Part shown: positions 1-4,637 of the stretch, in pieces
Numbering within the stretch: position 1 is the stretch's first letter
Layout: each line of letters starts with the position of its first letter
Source: Chloroflexota bacterium
GTDB lineage: Bacteria; Chloroflexota; Limnocylindria; Limnocylindrales; CSP1-4
Length of the DNA: 5,631 nucleotides
Reading direction: 5' to 3'
Assembly (NCBI GenBank): GCA_021812735.1
Contig: JAKAMV010000620.1
Coordinates: 665-6,295 of the forward strand
Made by a program: the position numbers and the translations under genes
Notes under the pieces: model-generated
Databases searched by the model: none
The model's input: only the letters and a program-made list of their open reading frames with translations
Told to the model about the DNA's origin: nothing

Positions 1-1
1 C

Positions 2-988
2 CCGGGCGACGACCAGCGCGGGATGATCCCCGCAACGCGGTTCCTCAAGGAGGTCAACCTCGGCGAGAACCCGGTCCTGACCGGAGACGTGATCGTCGTC
101 GGCGGCGGGTCCACCGCGATGGACGCGGCGCGTTCGGCCAAGCGCTCCGGCGCCGCCAGCGTGTCGATCGTCTACCGCCGCGGCCGCGTCGACATGCCGG
201 CCCAGGCCGAGGAGGTCGAGGCCGCAGAGCGCGAGGGCATCGCGATCCTCGAGGGCCTCGCCCCCAAGGAGGTCGTGGGTCGCGACGGCGACGTCGTGGC
301 GCTGCGGTGCGAGGTGACGAAGCCGGGCGCGAAGCCGGCCGACGGCGGTCGCACGCCGTGGACGCCGACGGGCGAGTCCCGGGAGCTCCCGGCGACTGCG
401 ATCCTCGTCGCCATCGGCGAGGAGCCCGACCCCTCGATCCTTCCCGAAGGCGCGGGCATCGAGGTCAGCGGCTGGGCCGGCATCGTCGCCGATCCCAACA
501 CGCTGGCCACGGGCCGCGCCGGCATCTTCGCCGGTGGCGACGTCGTCAGCGGGCCGAAGACCATCATCGAGGCCGTGGCCGCCGGTCGGCGCGCCGCCGG
601 CTCCATCCACGAGTACCTCTCGGGAGCCCGCGACGGCGAGGCCGAGATCATGCGCACCGTCAGGGTGCACACACCTGCCGAGGCAACGCTCCGGCTCGAC
701 ATCGCCGACCGGCCGCGCGTCCACGCGCCGCTCCCGGTCGTTGACACGGCCAACTTCAAGGCCACGCAGGAGGGCTTCGCGGAGGCCGCGGCGAGGGCCG
801 AGGCGTCCCGCTGCTTCCGCTGCGACGCCGTCTACGGATGTCCTTCCGTCCAGGTCGCGAAGGGTCGCGGCCCGGCTGACTCGCGCATCGGCGGCCCCTC
901 CGCGGCCCACGCGCCGGTCGCCGCAGCGACGTCGCTCACCCCCGCCACACCCCCGTCCCGCCAGCTCAACCAGGGAGGAGCCCAGTGA
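2..988 (+). CDS. GltD-like FAD/NAD(P)-binding oxidoreductase, C-terminal part (5' end outside window)
   Basis: This is the C-terminal portion of a flavoprotein of the glutamate synthase small-subunit (GltD)/pyridine-nucleotide-disulfide oxidoreductase superfamily, which moves electrons between NAD(P)H, FAD and Fe-S partners. The frame is open to the left edge (PGDDQRG before the ATG at 23), so the true start lies upstream and the first FAD-binding motif is missing. Counting from that ATG, visible motifs are the NAD(P)-binding VVGGGSTAMDAA (25-36), YRRGRVDMPAQAEEV (51-65, typical of GltD-like proteins), LVAIGEEPD (128-136) and the FAD-binding GIFAGGDVVSGPKT (167-180). A C-terminal CxxC-x5-C cluster (C264, C267, C273; CFRCDAVYGCP) could hold part of an Fe-S centre. 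It is followed by an Ala/Pro-rich tail with no clear fold. True glutamate synthase is unlikely, because no large subunit is seen and the next genes are membrane proteins. The likely role is an electron-transfer subunit of a larger redox complex; its substrate is unknown. Confidence 0.88.
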   Translation, partial: PGDDQRGMIPATRFLKEVNLGENPVLTGDVIVVGGGSTAMDAARSAKRSGAASVSIVYRRGRVDMPAQAEEVEAAEREGIAILEGLAPKEVVGRDGDVVALRCEVTKPGAKPADGGRTPWTPTGESRELPATAILVAIGEEPDPSILPEGAGIEVSGWAGIVADPNTLATGRAGIFAGGDVVSGPKTIIEAVAAGRRAAGSIHEYLSGARDGEAEIMRTVRVHTPAEATLRLDIADRPRVHAPLPVVDTANFKATQEGFAEAAARAEASRCFRCDAVYGCPSVQVAKGRGPADSRIGGPSAAHAPVAAATSLTPATPPSRQLNQGGAQ

Positions 989-1593
989 ACGCTGACCAGG
1001 TCTCAGGTCTCTTCGGCGCCGGAGAGGCGTTCGTCGAGGGGACCATCGCCGCCGCCCTCGTGATCCTCTGGATCCTGACCGTGGCGCTCCACGTCGCCCG
1101 ACCGTACATGGCCAGGACGACCGGCAAGTTCACGCTCCGGCTCGGCGCGGACCTGTGGTGGATCATCTATGTCGGCCTGCGCGACATCATGCTCCTGCAG
1201 GTCTTCCTCGGCTCGTTCATCTTCTTCTACCCCGACGTGGTGAAGGCGCAGAACCTGCCCGTCACCGGCGGCCTCGCGGCCGTGTGCGCCTTCGCCGCGC
1301 TGCTGATCAAGCTGATGACCAAGGGCGACGCGGACCTCATGTGGATGCGCGTGCAGGTGAGCCTGATCGGCCTCGGCGCCGCGCTCTACCTGGTGCCCTA
1401 CCTGTTCGGCGTCCAGGCCGTGGGGCTGAACGGGTCGCGCCTGCTGCCGCTGGCCCAGTCGCTGAACACCGCCACGAACCCCGACCTCGCCCTTCCGCTG
1501 TGCTACATCTCCGCGGCCCTGACGGGCCTCCTGGGGATCGTCGCCGTCGCCTACAACCTCCGGCTGTCGATGCGGCAGCCGAAGGCCGCCTGA
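985..1593 (+). CDS. Uncharacterised five-helix membrane protein, paralogue A
   Basis: I do not recognise the family. The 202-residue protein has about five hydrophobic segments (roughly 19-39, 66-84, 94-112, 121-142, 170-192). The GTG start at 985 overlaps the upstream TGA (GTGA, 985-988) and has a strong Shine-Dalgarno GGGAGGAG at 973-980, four bases before it, which supports this start and translational coupling. Notable residues are ALHVARPY (34-41) at the end of helix 1, with the only histidine of the protein (H36), then TLRLGADLWW (50-59), RD (66-67) and a YPDV motif (82-85) after helix 2. The following gene encodes a paralogue that shares all of these. One histidine per chain does not match the paired ligands of typical di-haem cytochrome b or NarI-type subunits. 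Coupling to the oxidoreductase suggests a membrane anchor or quinone-side partner, but that is inference. Confidence 0.85.
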   Translation: MNADQVSGLFGAGEAFVEGTIAAALVILWILTVALHVARPYMARTTGKFTLRLGADLWWIIYVGLRDIMLLQVFLGSFIFFYPDVVKAQNLPVTGGLAAVCAFAALLIKLMTKGDADLMWMRVQVSLIGLGAALYLVPYLFGVQAVGLNGSRLLPLAQSLNTATNPDLALPLCYISAALTGLLGIVAVAYNLRLSMRQPKAA

Positions 1594-1606
1594 AGGAGCC
1601 GAAACG

Positions 1607-2266
1607 ATGCTCTCCGGAGACACCCTCGCAACCTCGCTCACCCAGGGCGGCGCCAGCTGGATGGTGGCGTCGGTCGCCGCGGTCCTGCCCATCCTCTGGG
1701 CGTTCACGCTCTCGCTGCACTTCGCCCGGCCGTACGTCCTCCGCTTCCTCCAGAGCCTGACGCTCCGGTTCGGCGGTGACGTGTGGTGGCTGTCCTACGT
1801 GCTCACCCGCGACGCCCTGCTGGTGATCACGCTCGTCCTGTCCACGATCTTCCTCTTCCCCGACGTCTACCTGCGGGGCGACGGCCTCGGCATCACGGCG
1901 CCGGTGGCGACGCTGTTCCTGATGTGGGCCGCGCTGGTCAAGCTGCTGGGCGACCCTGACGACAAGCCCTCGCACTTCCAGCTGCAGAGCATCCTGCTGC
2001 TGGTGGCCTCGGTGCTCTACATCGTCCCCCAGATCTACGGCATGGAGGCCGCGGACCAGGGGCTGAGCTGGAGCTCGGCGCTCGTGTCGATGACGACCGT
2101 GACGCGCAATGGCGTGGACATCGCCGTCCCGCAGCCGATGGCCGAGCCGATCCTGTGGGGAACGATCCTGCTGATCGGCATCACGGGCGGACTGGTGTTC
2201 GTCCGCTTCCTGCTCAAGCTCGGGACGAACGAGGCCGGCGAGGCGTCGGCACTCGCCGAGGCATAG
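1607..2266 (+). CDS. Uncharacterised five-helix membrane protein, paralogue B
   Basis: The 219-residue membrane protein is homologous to the product of the gene just upstream. The two align almost without gaps over their first 110 residues: ILW, LHxARPY, TLRxGxDxWW, YVxxRD, FPDV/YPDV, the KL end of helix 3, then LYxVP in helix 4. Predicted helices are near 18-38, 65-84, 96-115, 126-146 and 180-203. Helix 1 ends with the conserved H38 (SLHFARPY). The helix 4-5 loop is longer and differs from paralogue A, and the C-terminal tail is acidic (GTNEAGEASALAEA), whereas that of paralogue A is basic. The ATG at 1607 is preceded by AAGGAG at 1593-1598, which overlaps the upstream stop codon, with eight bases of spacing. 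Tandem duplication followed by divergence suggests a heterodimer. The family and function are unknown to me. Confidence 0.85.
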   Translation: MLSGDTLATSLTQGGASWMVASVAAVLPILWAFTLSLHFARPYVLRFLQSLTLRFGGDVWWLSYVLTRDALLVITLVLSTIFLFPDVYLRGDGLGITAPVATLFLMWAALVKLLGDPDDKPSHFQLQSILLLVASVLYIVPQIYGMEAADQGLSWSSALVSMTTVTRNGVDIAVPQPMAEPILWGTILLIGITGGLVFVRFLLKLGTNEAGEASALAEA

Positions 2267-2278
2267 CCCATGTGAGGT

Positions 2279-2337
2279 CCCTGCGGGCCGCGCCCCTGCG
2301 ACGCGCGTCCCTGCGCCTCCACTCTGCGTCCTGCGTC
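2279..2337 (+). repeat. Degenerate CCCTGCG direct repeats with 15-nt spacing
   Basis: The heptamer CCCTGCG occurs at 2279, 2294 and 2309, exactly 15 nt apart each time. Two adjacent CTGCGTC copies follow at 2324-2330 and 2331-2337. The block lies between the stop codon of the second membrane protein and the inverted repeat at 2343-2378. It could be a transcript-end element, a protein-binding array, or low-complexity drift in a GC-rich spacer. No coding potential is evident. Confidence 0.4.
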
Positions 2338-2342
2338 CCCCT

Positions 2343-2378
2343 GGCGGCGCCACCGGTCTCTCCCCCGGTGGCGCCGCC
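2343..2378 (+). terminator. Perfect 14-bp stem-loop, likely terminator of the redox/membrane operon
   Basis: GGCGGCGCCACCGG (2343-2356) is exactly complementary to CCGGTGGCGCCGCC (2365-2378), with an eight-base pyrimidine loop. It lies 77 bases after the last stop codon of the operon. The downstream tract is GCTTCTGTG, so the T-run is poor. It may act as an intrinsic terminator of the kind common in GC-rich genomes or as a 3'-end stabilising hairpin. The next gene starts 119 bases further on with its own promoter-like box. Confidence 0.65.
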
Positions 2379-2483
2379 GCTTCTGTGCCCGGGGTGGTCA
2401 GGTCGGCGGCTGGCCAACGGCGCCCCCAACTCAACCACAGGTTGGACCGCAGGAACGCGAGGGTCACGCGTCGGCCGCCCGCG

Positions 2484-2489
2484 TAGAAT
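2484..2489 (+). promoter_or_regulatory. -10 box (TAGAAT) for a leaderless amidotransferase mRNA
   Basis: TAGAAT matches the TANNNT consensus and ends eight bases before the ATG at 2498, which would put the transcription start at or next to the start codon. No Shine-Dalgarno sequence lies between (GCGCGGCC). No good -35 hexamer is present 16-18 bases upstream; a TTGGAC at 2442-2447 is too far away. This geometry is that of leaderless genes in actinobacteria and several other GC-rich phyla. Confidence 0.5.
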
Positions 2490-2497
2490 GCGCGGCC

Positions 2498-3229
2498 ATG
2501 TGCGAGCAGTTCATCGCCCGGGCCGGGGAGCCGTTCCGCCTCGACGCGCTGTGGCCCCTTGCGGAGCGCCTCGAGCGGTATGGCCTCGCGGGTTTCGGCT
2601 GGGGCGCTTCGTGGGTGGGCAGCGACGGCCGCCTCCACACCCACCGCGACGTCCGCGCCTTCCGCGATGACCCGGCCCGCGACGAGGTCGGCGCCAACGA
2701 GACCACCGTCGCGCTCGTCCACCTCCGTCGCCCGTCGCGCCTGTCCACGCTCCAGCTGCCCGACACCCAGCCCTTCGAGGACCCCGCCGGCCGCTTCGCC
2801 TTCTCGCACAACGGGGACCTGCGCGACTTCCGGGCCGCGCGCGCCCGATACCGCAAGGCGGGTCGAATCCACGGCCGGGCCGACAGCGAGGTGGGCCAGC
2901 GCTGGCTCGAGGACGCCTGGTCGGACGCAGAACCGGTGGCCCATCTGCTGGGCGCCCTCCACGACGAGTTCGGCGGCGAGGCCAACCTCGCCGTCCTGAC
3001 GCGCGACGGCACGCCGCACCACTACGCGGGCAACCCCCAGAATCCCGTGTTCACGTTCCGCCTGGGCGCGATCGGCATCGCAGCGACGGCCATCTACTCG
3101 ATCGACCGCTCGGTGTTCCGTTACTGCGCCCCGGGCGCGACCGAGCGCGCGATGGTGCGCCTCCACACGACGGTCGAGCTGGATGCCGCCGGTCGGCCGA
3201 CGGAGGCCGCGAGGCCGTCGAGGCGGTAG
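2498..3229 (+). CDS. Stand-alone class II glutamine amidotransferase
   Basis: This is an Ntn-hydrolase glutaminase domain of the class II (GATase2, YafJ/EgtC-like) type, which releases ammonia from glutamine. Removal of Met1 exposes Cys2 (MCEQF) as the catalytic nucleophile. Further family marks are a GWG turn (34-36), VHLRRPS (74-80, with the substrate-binding Arg of the HxR element), the oxyanion-hole motif SHNGDL (103-108), and RADSEVG (127-133), which corresponds to the SD(S/T)E element. At 243 residues it is the glutaminase alone, with no synthase or sugar-isomerase domain, so the ammonia acceptor must be on another protein or it may act as an amidohydrolase. EgtC is a possible comparison, but no ergothioneine genes are seen nearby. 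It appears to be a single-gene transcription unit: hairpins lie on both sides and its own -10-like box precedes it. The fold and catalysis are well supported; the substrate is not known. Confidence 0.88.
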   Translation: MCEQFIARAGEPFRLDALWPLAERLERYGLAGFGWGASWVGSDGRLHTHRDVRAFRDDPARDEVGANETTVALVHLRRPSRLSTLQLPDTQPFEDPAGRFAFSHNGDLRDFRAARARYRKAGRIHGRADSEVGQRWLEDAWSDAEPVAHLLGALHDEFGGEANLAVLTRDGTPHHYAGNPQNPVFTFRLGAIGIAATAIYSIDRSVFRYCAPGATERAMVRLHTTVELDAAGRPTEAARPSRR

Positions 3230-3234
3230 GGGAG

Positions 3235-3257
3235 TCGCCGGCTGCGGGGGCCGGCGA
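3235..3257. terminator. Hairpin between formerly convergent genes, possibly bidirectional terminator
   Basis: TCGCCGGC (3235-3242) pairs perfectly with GCCGGCGA (3250-3257) around a seven-base loop, five bases after the amidotransferase stop. Without the insertion sequence just to the right, it would sit between two convergent genes and could serve both. There is no T-run on either side, so intrinsic termination is plausible but unproven. Confidence 0.5.
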
Positions 3258-3260
3258 GCC

Positions 3261-3263
3261 TCA
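3261..3263. repeat. Left target-site duplication TCA
   Basis: TCA abuts the left inverted repeat and is repeated directly after the right one (4635-4637). A 3-bp TNA duplication is characteristic of the IS427/IS1031-type branches of IS5. An alternative reading is a 5-bp duplication CTCAG (3260-3264 and 4634-4638) with 15-bp repeats; the sequence alone does not fully separate the two. Confidence 0.7.
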
Positions 3264-3279
3264 GGCCCTGTGAACGAAA
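3264..3279 (+). repeat. Left terminal inverted repeat of the insertion sequence
   Basis: GGCCCTGTGAACGAAA matches the complement of 4619-4634 at all 16 positions; the match stops at the next base inward (G versus C). It is the presumed transposase binding and cleavage site. The spacer from here to the transposase start (3280-3345) holds no other clear signal. Confidence 0.9.
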
Positions 3280-3345
3280 GATCCCGCACGGAGTAGCCCT
3301 TCCCGTGCCAGAGAGCCTGTCGCGGGAGAGCGGCAGACTGCGCCC

Positions 3346-4116
3346 GTGAGCAGCCTGATCGAGCTGACGGACGCGCAGTGGGCGCTCGTCGAGCACATCT
3401 TCGACCCGCGGGGCGGTCGCGGACGCCCGGCCGTGTATGACCGGCGCGAGATCGTCAATGCCCTGCTGTTCCTCGCCCGCACGGGCTGCCAGTGGCGCTA
3501 CCTGCCGGACCGCCCCCCCTGGCCCCCCGTGTGGCAGCAGTGGCGTCGGTGGCGCGACGGCAAGGGCCAGGTGTGGCGGCGGGCGATGGCGCTGCTCGGC
3601 GCGGAGGTGCGCCTTCACCACGGGCGGCAGGCGACGCCCTCGATGGTCATGATCGACGGCCAGACCGTGAAGGGCGGACGGGCCGGCCCCACGTTCCGCA
3701 ACGCCGGCGGGCGGGGCGGTCGGACCGTCGGAGCGAAGCGGACGATCCTCGTCGAGATCATGGGCCTCCCGGTGGCGGCCCGCGTGGATCCCGCGAAGCC
3801 GCACGACGTGCGCGTCGGGCGCGAGCTGCTCGGCGAGCGCCTCGGCGACCTCCCGCGGGTCCAGGCGGTCGTCGCCGACGGCGGCTACAGGGGACTGGCG
3901 AAGCTCGCGGCGCGCAGGCAGGTGCGGCTGGACATCAAGGCCCCGCCGAAGGGGTCGAGCGGGTTCGTCCCCATCGACCCGCTGTGGCGCGTCGAGCACG
4001 CGTTCGCCCAGCTCGGCCGGTGGCGCAGGCTGTCGCGCTGCTACGAGGGCACGCCCGAGAGCGCCCGCGCCTGGCTCGAAGTCGCCGCATTCGGCTACCT
4101 GCTCGGCCGGCTCTGA
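3346..4116 (+). CDS. IS5-family DDE transposase
   Basis: This 256-residue transposase catalyses cut-and-paste or copy-and-paste movement of the surrounding element. The N-terminal part has the IS5-type LTDAQWALVE (7-16), followed by NALLFLARTGCQWRYLP (38-54), typical of the DUF4096/helix-turn-helix region that binds the ends. The catalytic core has D104 (MIDGQTVKGG), D178 (VVADGGYRG) and E217 (RVEHAFAQLGRWRRLSRCYE). The last motif reads VEHAF where IS5 proteins usually have VERTF or a close variant. The length is normal for a single-ORF IS5 transposase, with no frameshift or premature stop. The GTG start at 3346 is the only reasonable one in frame, since no ATG, GTG or TTG lies upstream inside the element. 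There is no close Shine-Dalgarno sequence; a GGGAGAG at 3324-3330 is rather distant. It ends 12 bases before the stop of the convergent lipoprotein gene. Confidence 0.95.
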   Translation: MSSLIELTDAQWALVEHIFDPRGGRGRPAVYDRREIVNALLFLARTGCQWRYLPDRPPWPPVWQQWRRWRDGKGQVWRRAMALLGAEVRLHHGRQATPSMVMIDGQTVKGGRAGPTFRNAGGRGGRTVGAKRTILVEIMGLPVAARVDPAKPHDVRVGRELLGERLGDLPRVQAVVADGGYRGLAKLAARRQVRLDIKAPPKGSSGFVPIDPLWRVEHAFAQLGRWRRLSRCYEGTPESARAWLEVAAFGYLLGRL

Positions 4117-4128
4117 CCCCGCCCCGCG

Positions 4129-4545
4129 TCAGGGCGCGACGACCAGCGTGCCCGGGCACGCGAGCCAGGTCCCAGCGCCGTCGATCTCGCCGCCGCCGAT
4201 CGACACGCGGTCTCCCTCGTGCGCCAGGACGGTGCCGCTCTGGTCGACGACCGCGAGGCGGCCGCCGTCATGGCGTGCGGAGAAGCCGTTGGGCCAGATC
4301 ACCTGGCGCGCCTGCCCCTGCTCGTCGCGCAGCCGGATGCCGGCGTCCCCGTCCCTGACGAGGGTGCCGGTGACGAGGGCCGCCATGCACGCGGTCGCAG
4401 TCCCGGCCGGCTGGGGCTGCTGCTGCTGCGTTCGGAGCGCGATGGCCCCGGGGGTCGCGGTCGCGCCGGAGGGAGCCGATGGGCCAGCCGCGCACGCCCC
4501 CACGAGCGTCGCCGCCGCGAGTGCGAGCAGTGCCCGAGCGAACAT
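4129..4545 (-). CDS. Small predicted lipoprotein, passenger of the insertion sequence
   Basis: This 138-residue secreted protein has a short lipoprotein signal peptide (MFARALLALAAATLVGAC) with lipobox VGAC and lipidated Cys18. Residues 19-50 form a low-complexity Ala/Pro/Ser/Thr linker with a QQQQPQP run. The C-terminal part, about 52-138, looks like a small beta-rich domain: GTLVRDGDAGIRL, VIWPNGF (82-88), LAVVDQSGTVLAHEGDRVSIGGG (97-119) and WLACPG (127-132). Two cysteines (C53, C130) could form a disulfide at its base. This resembles small uncharacterised lipoproteins of GC-rich bacteria, and I assign no biochemical function. The ATG has a strong AGGAGG seven bases upstream. The stop lies 12 bases from the transposase stop, in the convergent direction. 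Carriage between the ends of an IS is unusual, and it is unclear whether it helps the element or the host. Confidence 0.8.
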   Translation of the reverse strand: MFARALLALAAATLVGACAAGPSAPSGATATPGAIALRTQQQQPQPAGTATACMAALVTGTLVRDGDAGIRLRDEQGQARQVIWPNGFSARHDGGRLAVVDQSGTVLAHEGDRVSIGGGEIDGAGTWLACPGTLVVAP

Positions 4546-4552
4546 CCCACTC

Positions 4553-4558
4553 CCTCCT
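4553..4558 (-). promoter_or_regulatory. Shine-Dalgarno site (AGGAGG) of the lipoprotein gene
   Basis: The minus strand reads AGGAGGGAGTGGGATG. The spacing of seven bases fixes the start at 4545 and argues that the passenger is really translated. A CAGAAT hexamer further upstream (plus-strand 4576-4581) could be a weak -10, but I see no convincing -35. Confidence 0.7.
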
Positions 4559-4618
4559 GACCCGGATCAGACGCCATTCTGACGCCGCGGCGCGGCTCGC
4601 GGTTGCCTCAGTTTCAGG

Positions 4619-4634
4619 TTTCGTTCACAGGGCC
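4619..4634 (-). repeat. Right terminal inverted repeat of the insertion sequence
   Basis: TTTCGTTCACAGGGCC is the exact complement of the left end. The subterminal sequence (CCTCAGTTTCAGG just inside) differs completely from the left subterminal sequence, so only the 16-bp tips are shared. Confidence 0.9.
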
Positions 4635-4637
4635 TCA
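4635..4637. repeat. Right target-site duplication TCA, also the glycosyltransferase stop codon
   Basis: This TCA duplicates 3261-3263. On the minus strand it is TGA, in frame with the glycosyltransferase gene to its right, and forms the stop codon of that gene. Confidence 0.7.

Larger units (their letters stand above)
3264..4634 (+). mobile_element. Complete IS5-family insertion sequence with a lipoprotein passenger gene
   Basis: The element is 1371 bp, bounded by the perfect 16-bp inverted repeats GGCCCTGTGAACGAAA (3264-3279) and its complement (4619-4634), and flanked by direct TCA repeats. It contains a full-length DDE transposase on the plus strand (3346-4116) and, convergent with it, a small predicted lipoprotein gene on the minus strand (4129-4545). 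The closest group by transposase style and TNA duplication is IS427/IS1031. Those elements are usually about 0.8-1 kb, so the extra length is the passenger. I see no second copy of the terminal repeat between the transposase stop and 4619, so the passenger lies inside the only visible ends. Intact ORF, perfect ends and an intact duplication suggest a recent insertion. Confidence 0.85.

Noticed and set aside
3258..3264. GCCTCAG also present at 4632-4638, suggesting a 7-bp target duplication
   Set aside because: A 7-bp duplication would leave unequal element ends relative to the inverted repeats. The match arises because the left flank happens to end in GCC like the repeat tip; TCA, or less likely CTCAG, fits symmetric ends.
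1337..3289. Long minus-strand open frame of 650 codons across the membrane-protein, spacer and amidotransferase region
   Set aside because: Its translation is Arg/Pro/Gly/Glu/His-rich with no domain. It runs antisense to three well-supported genes, and open antisense frames are expected in GC-rich coding DNA.
3334..3339. CAGACT as a -10 box for a leaderless transposase transcript
   Set aside because: It lacks the leading T of a TANNNT box and has no supporting -35, so it is not strong enough to annotate.
4136..4148. 13-bp word GCGACGACCAGCG shared with positions 6-18
   Set aside because: A single 13-bp match of low-complexity GC-rich coding sequence in two unrelated genes; no flanking similarity, so chance is sufficient.
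3492..4358. Plus-strand frame of 288 codons overlapping the transposase and the lipoprotein gene
   Set aside because: It is an Arg/Ala/Pro-rich shadow in another frame of the transposase; it has no motif and conflicts with two real genes.
4416..4429. GCT trinucleotide run
   Set aside because: It encodes the short Gln run in the lipoprotein linker and is too short to be treated as a separate repeat feature.
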